DNA from: Candidatus Hydrogenedentota bacterium
Lineage (GTDB): Bacteria; Hydrogenedentota; Hydrogenedentia; Hydrogenedentales; JAEUWI01
Reading direction: 5' to 3'
Assembly (NCBI GenBank): GCA_016791475.1
Contig: JAEUWI010000003.1
Location: 154,997 to 218,996 of the forward strand
DNA length: 64,000 nucleotides
Part shown: positions 59,980-64,000 of the stretch, piece after piece
How the letters are laid out: each line of letters begins with the position of its first letter
How positions within the stretch are numbered: the stretch's first letter is position 1
Position numbers and translations under genes: made by a program
The notes under the pieces: generated by a model
The model's input: only the letters and a program-made list of their open reading frames with translations
Databases searched by the model: none
Told to the model about the DNA's origin: nothing

Positions 59980-60102
59980 GAATAGTGAATTTTGAATAGT
60001 GAATGGCGAATGAAGAGGGTACAATAGGGACATGGATCACACTCCGGTGGTTTGGTTTCTTTTATTCATCATTCGCTAATCTTAATTCTCTATTCTTAAT
60101 TC
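59980..60102. repeat. heptad tandem/inverted repeat (GAATNNN / ATTCNNN)
   Basis: Five 7-bp units at 59980-60014 (GAATAGT, GAATTTT, GAATAGT, GAATGGC, GAATGAA) face an inverted array of ATTC heptads at 60064-60102 (ATTCATC, ATTCGCT, AATCTTA, ATTCTCT, ATTCTTA). Between them is a 49-base spacer. It lies between the MacB-like permease and the alpha/beta hydrolase genes. Confidence 0.78.
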
Positions 60103-60115
60103 CCGAAAGGCCTCC

Positions 60116-60979
60116 ATGCCCCTCCCAAGAGACCCTCAGGCTATCACGGTAACCGGTTACGGCGGCGTCGATCTGAATGTGTGGGATTACGGCGGCCTGG
60201 GGGAACCCCTGTTGCTCGTGCATTGCACCGGCACCCTCGGCCGAATCTGGGATGTGGTGGTGGCCGAGCTGGGTGACCGGTTTCGCATCCTCGCGCCCGA
60301 CACTCGAGGTCAGGGCGATTCCCAGGCACCGGAGCAGCGACGGGATTATCTCTGGGACTTCTCCGGTCAGGATTTGCTCGCCATCATGGAGCATTTCGAT
60401 CTCCCCCGGGGGATGGGCGCGGTTGGTCATTCCGCAGGCGGGGCCCACGTGGCCTATGCCGAACGCAGGGTGCCCGGAATCTTCGGCAAAGTCATGCTCA
60501 TCGACGCCATCATCGCGGACCGAATTTTCTTCAACGGGGAACATCCGCTGGCGGAGAAAGTCCGCAAGCGGAAGAACGAATTTGAGACTCTGGAAGCGGC
60601 TCGGGAGCGGCTGAGTTCGAAGCCCCCCATGGAGCACTGGGTACCCGGTGCGGTGGATTCCTATATCGAGCACGCCTTCACGCCAGCGGAAGGTGGGGGA
60701 TTCCAGCTCAAATGCCCCGGAAGCCGCGAATCGTGGTTCTACGAGCTCGGCGGTGCCAGTGATATCTACGACGTGCTCGACACGCTCCAGTTCGAGGCCT
60801 GCGTGGTTACCGGGGAAAACAGCTACGCCCAGCCCTGGGCCGCCGCCCAGCAGGCGCGATTGCCCAAAGCGAAGTTGGAGGTCATCCCCGGCGCGGGACA
60901 TTTCATCCCCCAGGAAAAGCCCGTGGAGACGGCAGCGCTGATAAAGGGGTGGTTTAGCAGTAACGCGGATGCTCTATAG
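60116..60979 (+). CDS. alpha/beta-hydrolase fold protein
   Basis: A 287-residue cytoplasmic hydrolase. The nucleophile elbow is GHSAGG (Ser106), the oxyanion-loop segment is VHCTGTLGRIWD, the catalytic histidine is in GAGHFIPQEKP, and an acidic residue lies in CVVTGENSYAQP. The catalytic triad therefore looks intact. The family includes epoxide hydrolases, esterases and haloperoxidases; the substrate cannot be read. The ATG follows CGAAAGG, but the repeat array lies immediately upstream, so promoter and repeat overlap. No co-transcribed neighbours. Confidence 0.85.
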   Translation: MPLPRDPQAITVTGYGGVDLNVWDYGGLGEPLLLVHCTGTLGRIWDVVVAELGDRFRILAPDTRGQGDSQAPEQRRDYLWDFSGQDLLAIMEHFDLPRGMGAVGHSAGGAHVAYAERRVPGIFGKVMLIDAIIADRIFFNGEHPLAEKVRKRKNEFETLEAARERLSSKPPMEHWVPGAVDSYIEHAFTPAEGGGFQLKCPGSRESWFYELGGASDIYDVLDTLQFEACVVTGENSYAQPWAAAQQARLPKAKLEVIPGAGHFIPQEKPVETAALIKGWFSSNADAL

Positions 60980-61126
60980 CAAGGAACCACAGCCCGAACG
61001 CCGGGTGCGACCTCAATCAAGCGGTACTCGATTGGTTGTCATGAGGGCGGAGAATTGCGCGAATCAGTGCATTTCCGGGTCCAGCTTGTGAAGTCGTGCC
61101 ATACGAAATTTGAGAGGAGCTTGTAT

Positions 61127-61696
61127 ATGCCAAGCATTAAGTTAATTTGCGCAAACAGTATTCTGCTCATATTGGTCTGCACCGCAGTTGGCGGTGATTC
61201 GCTCGATTCAGGATCGGCAATTCTCAAGGACCGCCAACGACTTGAACAAATATTCTCGCAGAAGGAAGTGGATGAAACATTCAAACAAGTGGTGAATCTA
61301 TGGGAGGCTCACGGTCGGTTGTATGAGGCATTTGTGGGGGATTCGAATCTCAGTAAATTCGACACCGGAACGAACGATAATCCGTGGATATTCGTTGGTG
61401 ACGGCCAGAAGGAACTGCCTGCGGATGCGACGATCACGCTGACGCTGTCGAAACAGGAATTCATTGATCTAAAGTTGCCAGGCTGGGAACGTATGAATAT
61501 CGGCGGACCGAATAATCTGGCATTCCTGAAAGCTTGGATGGCCTATCAGTCCTACGAAAATGTGCGTTTGCGGCTCGAGTTGCTGAAATTGAAAACGCCT
61601 GATGCAGAACCCGCACAGCGAGCGGAACTGGAGGCGGCGATGGCGAAATACGAGAAAGAGATTGTTACATATCTCGAAGCGCCAGGGGCGGACTGA
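61127..61696 (+). CDS. hypothetical secreted protein
   Basis: A 189-residue protein with an N-terminal signal peptide (about 1-21, LLILVCTAVGGDS). The rest is helical, with short hydrophilic segments and a C-terminal charged helix (KLKTPDAEPAQRAELEAAMAKYE split over 155-180). No family is recognised. The start ATG has AGGAG 7 bases upstream, making it better than the frame's earlier ATG at 61055. Base composition is more A/T-rich than its neighbours, which may indicate recent acquisition or weak expression. It has no operon partner. Confidence 0.6.
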   Translation: MPSIKLICANSILLILVCTAVGGDSLDSGSAILKDRQRLEQIFSQKEVDETFKQVVNLWEAHGRLYEAFVGDSNLSKFDTGTNDNPWIFVGDGQKELPADATITLTLSKQEFIDLKLPGWERMNIGGPNNLAFLKAWMAYQSYENVRLRLELLKLKTPDAEPAQRAELEAAMAKYEKEIVTYLEAPGAD

Positions 61697-61734
61697 GGGT
61701 GATACCTTCTTTGTGAACAGGCAAAGCAGGAATA

Positions 61735-62235
61735 CTACGATTCGACCGTGGGGATCCATTCCAGCACAATTTCATCAGGATCGCTAGCCTCGATATTCAC
61801 AAGATGGTCAAACCCGTATCTTCGGTAGAAACCGAGCGCCCGCGTGTTGCTGGCTTTCACCTCCGCGATCACACGACTGAATCCGGCTTCTTCTGTGCCC
61901 CAGCGAAAGAGGGCATCCAGCAGCGCATCCGCAGCGCCACTTCCCCGATGTTCGGGCGCCACCCAGACCTGTAGGAGTTCTCCGGTGCCGGGTAACTCAG
62001 GATGGAGATAGAGGGCAGCCAGGCCTGTCGGTTTGCCATCGGTCAGGATGAAAAAGATTGCCCGCGCCGTGCCGTTGGCAGCACCGTCTGCCGTTTCATC
62101 CCAACTACCTGCGTTACGCTCAATGGCCTGCGCGTAGGTCGTGGTAAATGCGTCTGGGGCGTCGCGAAGGGCACGAAGGCGAATCTCGCGATAGACGCTA
62201 CCTTCGTCATGTTGTATTCGACGGACGTCCAACAC
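61735..62235 (-). CDS. GNAT-family N-acetyltransferase
   Basis: A 166-residue GNAT enzyme. The acetyl-CoA-binding motif is VWVAPEHRGSGAADALL (R-x-x-G-x-G/A form HRGSGAAD), preceded by TGLAALYL, and the C-terminal ASNTRALGFYRRYGF gives the conserved N-x-x-A-x-x-x-Y-x-x-x-G-F end. The start is a GTG at 62235 with AAGGGA about 7 bases upstream. Substrate unknown; relatives include small-molecule and antibiotic acetyltransferases. It follows the ceramidase-like gene on the same strand after a hairpin repeat. Confidence 0.88.
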   Translation of the reverse strand: MLDVRRIQHDEGSVYREIRLRALRDAPDAFTTTYAQAIERNAGSWDETADGAANGTARAIFFILTDGKPTGLAALYLHPELPGTGELLQVWVAPEHRGSGAADALLDALFRWGTEEAGFSRVIAEVKASNTRALGFYRRYGFDHLVNIEASDPDEIVLEWIPTVES

Positions 62236-62288
62236 TCACAGTCCCTTTCGATTTTCTTGCGCACTCCCGCAGAATATCGGAGCCATTT

Positions 62289-62361
62289 TTCCGTGCATTT
62301 CCGTGCCCTTCCGTGGTCAAAAAAAGGATCGGACCACGGAAATACGCGAAGGTGCACGGAA
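62289..62361. repeat. TTCCGTGNNN tandem units with hairpin
   Basis: Three 10-bp units TTCCGTGNNN at 62289-62318 end in TTCCGTGGTC, which pairs perfectly with GACCACGGAA at 62332-62341; a further TGCACGGAA at 62353-62361 pairs with the first unit. It follows the ceramidase-like gene on the minus strand and may act as its terminator. Confidence 0.72.
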
Positions 62362-62391
62362 CCGATAAGATCAGCGAATTCGTAGAGCGCC

Positions 62392-63753
62392 CTACTTCGG
62401 CGGTTCGGTCGCCGCAGGCACGACGGGCCGCGTCTGTTTCACCAGATCACGGATCGAGAACACCGCGCGATCTATCATTTTCTCGGGACCACCGGGCGTC
62501 ACCCAGGCGGATGCCGGGTCGGCGCCATAGCCACCTTGTTCTATGGCGCGCAAGGTGGGGAAGTACATGTCGTGGCCGTTGCAGTAGCCCACGAAAATCG
62601 TCTTCACGCCCTCGACGCGCTTCTTCAGTTGGAGGGAATGATCGCAGAAGAACTCTCCCGAGCCGCCCGCGATGGCAAGTTCGCCGTTGATGAGCAGGGT
62701 TGTGAACTTCGGATGCATCAGGCCATCGGCGTATTTCGTCTTGTAGCTCTGGTGGAGCGATTCGCCAAACTCGGCGCGCATCCCCTCTGTCACGGCCGGA
62801 TCGTTCAGGTCAAGGCGCAGTTTGAAGGAAAACGAGGCCCGTTCACCGCGCAGATCGGGTCGGGCTGGCGCGGCCGTCGTGAGTGTCGCGTTCAGCGCGA
62901 GCACTTCCCGGGCAAGCTGCTGCCCCGGCTCCACCATCTGCTCAACTTTGCCCCACTGGCTGTCGTCCACATCGCACTGCAGGTCGCCTGCCGCGCCCTG
63001 CAGGAACAGGCACGGCGCGCCGGTGGCGTCCTGAATCGCCTTCATCATCACGCCCGGATAGTCCGCGCTGAATTTGTTGTCGCCGTGGGGATGGTTGGTC
63101 GGGTGCGCGGCAAAATTAACCATAAGGGCGATGGGCTTGCCGTCGAGGTCATCCACGCGCAGGGTGAAGAGTTCCGGATCGCGGGGGACGGGCGCCTCCT
63201 GGGTATGACGGTTTCGGTTCACCTGGCTCTCGGCGGAGGCCCAGCCGATTTTCGCGGGCACGAGCTTGCTCGCCGCCTCGACGATGACGCCGATTAGCTC
63301 TTGCTCCAGTTGCTCGTAATAGGCGAAGGCGTTTTGCAGTGAGGGATCCGTGTTGCCTTCCACGGGAACGAGTTCCAGCGCGGGGCCGTGGTGGGTGTGG
63401 GAGCCCACGAGGAATACATGTTGAACCCCGGCCTGGGTCAGCACCGCCTGCTCGATGCGGCGCACCATGGGCTCGAAAGGCGCACGACCCAGATCGAGGC
63501 CCACGAGGGCGGCGCGGGTCTCGCCGGCCTCAAAGACCAGCGCCTTCGCGTAGAGCAGGTCAAGCACGCCCGTGGAGTTGTTCTCGGGACGGTGTTCTCT
63601 GCCATAGCCCCACATGGGTACGGAAGCCTCGGGTGTGATGTCGACCGACGCAAAGCCTGCTTTGAAGATCACCGGTTCATCCTCCTGAGCGAATACGCGC
63701 CCAACCATTGACAGGGCCAATACGGCTGCGATGCCAAAATAGTTCTGTTTCAT
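62392..63753 (-). CDS. secreted neutral/alkaline ceramidase-like protein
   Basis: A 453-residue exported protein with a signal peptide (about 1-22, ending VFAQ). The mature N-terminus AGFASVDITPEASVPMWGYG is the typical opening of the neutral/alkaline non-lysosomal ceramidase family. Metal-binding histidines occur in GSHTHHGP and FAAHPTNHP, and FLQGAAGDLQ is another family box. The C-terminal Ig-like domain of true neutral ceramidases seems absent and the protein is shorter than the roughly 650-residue enzymes. It is probably an amidohydrolase on an unknown lipid or sugar amide; planctomycete-type genomes have many such proteins. Confidence 0.82.
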   Translation of the reverse strand: MKQNYFGIAAVLALSMVGRVFAQEDEPVIFKAGFASVDITPEASVPMWGYGREHRPENNSTGVLDLLYAKALVFEAGETRAALVGLDLGRAPFEPMVRRIEQAVLTQAGVQHVFLVGSHTHHGPALELVPVEGNTDPSLQNAFAYYEQLEQELIGVIVEAASKLVPAKIGWASAESQVNRNRHTQEAPVPRDPELFTLRVDDLDGKPIALMVNFAAHPTNHPHGDNKFSADYPGVMMKAIQDATGAPCLFLQGAAGDLQCDVDDSQWGKVEQMVEPGQQLAREVLALNATLTTAAPARPDLRGERASFSFKLRLDLNDPAVTEGMRAEFGESLHQSYKTKYADGLMHPKFTTLLINGELAIAGGSGEFFCDHSLQLKKRVEGVKTIFVGYCNGHDMYFPTLRAIEQGGYGADPASAWVTPGGPEKMIDRAVFSIRDLVKQTRPVVPAATEPPK

Positions 63754-64000
63754 TCGACTACTCCAATTACGTACGCGTACCGTTTATCAATGCCTCAGGT
63801 CGGTACCTGCTTTTTTCAAAATGTCGTTGCGCCCCCCCAATAAAACATGCATAAGCTGGGAGCGCAGGCATCCCTGCCGGCATTACGCGCCGAAGGGGCA
63901 TGGCTTAATTTTGCCAACTGGATCGTATGGTTATGCCGCGCTCACTCGATGGGAGGCTGGATACATGATGAAAATATGAATCATTACAGAAAGCTCAGGT
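63754..64000. other. non-coding window end upstream of ceramidase-like gene
   Basis: No gene is visible. The palindrome GTACGCGTAC about 15 bases upstream of the ceramidase-like ATG could be an operator. An imperfect hairpin GCAGGCATCCCTGCCGGC lies near 63867, like scattered intergenic REP units. No gene start or RNA is visible up to the window edge. Confidence 0.4.

Noticed and set aside
1..64000. CRISPR arrays, prophage, tRNA or rRNA genes
   Set aside because: No regularly spaced 25-37 bp direct repeats, phage structural or integrase genes, or recognisable tRNA/rRNA sequence were seen. The short tandem units found (7-14 bp) are contiguous and not CRISPR-like.

Overview
The window is GC-rich (about 60% by eye), densely coded bacterial chromosome. 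It has the envelope equipment of a Gram-negative cell: TolC/MacA/MacB-type export, Lgt, signal peptidase I and an ECF sigma/anti-sigma pair. Secreted ThuA-like, neutral-ceramidase-like and glycosidase-like proteins, frequent GTG/TTG starts and many short intergenic hairpin repeats point to an environmental lineage of the Planctomycetes/Hydrogenedentes kind. That placement is inference; no rRNA or other decisive taxonomic marker is present. I saw no tRNA, rRNA, CRISPR array, prophage or intact insertion sequence.

Layout. 1-7.4 kb: the end of an acyl-CoA dehydrogenase, a secreted ThuA-like protein, a GNAT enzyme, a minus-strand run (TPR protein, lepB, rhomboid, J-domain protein), then a Crp/Fnr regulator followed by glgC. 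7.6-14.9 kb: a surface-glycan module. On the minus strand it has an Alg14/Alg13-like (PssD/PssE) split glycosyltransferase, two GT2 enzymes, a DUF2304 protein and a 55-residue membrane protein. On the plus strand it has a GT39-like enzyme and a YbhN-type membrane protein, overlapping into hemH. 15-19.5 kb: an unknown membrane protein, then a minus-strand Fe-S maturation group (DUF1858 protein, IscA-like carrier, YgfZ fused to TPRs) and a small Rieske protein. 19.5-26.7 kb: a CPBP-like protease, nth, a BrnT/HTH toxin-antitoxin pair, crcB-polX, a trans-sulfuration enzyme, a broken Phd/YefM antitoxin and an HD hydrolase, separated by repeats. 27-38.6 kb: lon, a secreted glycosidase-like protein, tex, a DksA/TraR-type protein, lgt, a metallophosphoesterase, and sigma factor, anti-sigma and secreted protein. 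39-45.5 kb: an S41 protease, overlapping rph-rdgB-tsaC, rpiB, hslU without hslV, and pgeF. 45.6-53.8 kb: the translation operon rimP-nusA-infB-DUF503-[rbfA+nrnA]-truB-ribF. 54.2-60 kb: a tightly overlapping TolC-MacA-ABC-MacB export operon. 60-64 kb: an alpha/beta hydrolase, an unknown secreted protein, a GNAT enzyme and a ceramidase-like protein.

The most unusual points are a one-frame fusion of RbfA with an NrnA/DHH phosphoesterase, a YgfZ-TPR fusion beside its likely Fe-S partners, and intergenic inverted repeats whose arms are themselves tandem arrays of 7-10 bp units (one family, GATNRGACN, occurs three times). Two genes (lon and brnT) look leaderless: in each, the -10 box lies exactly 6 bases before a GTG start. 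An orphan antitoxin is interrupted by an amber codon. I found no clearly novel multi-gene system. The repeats and the fusions are the best candidates for follow-up.
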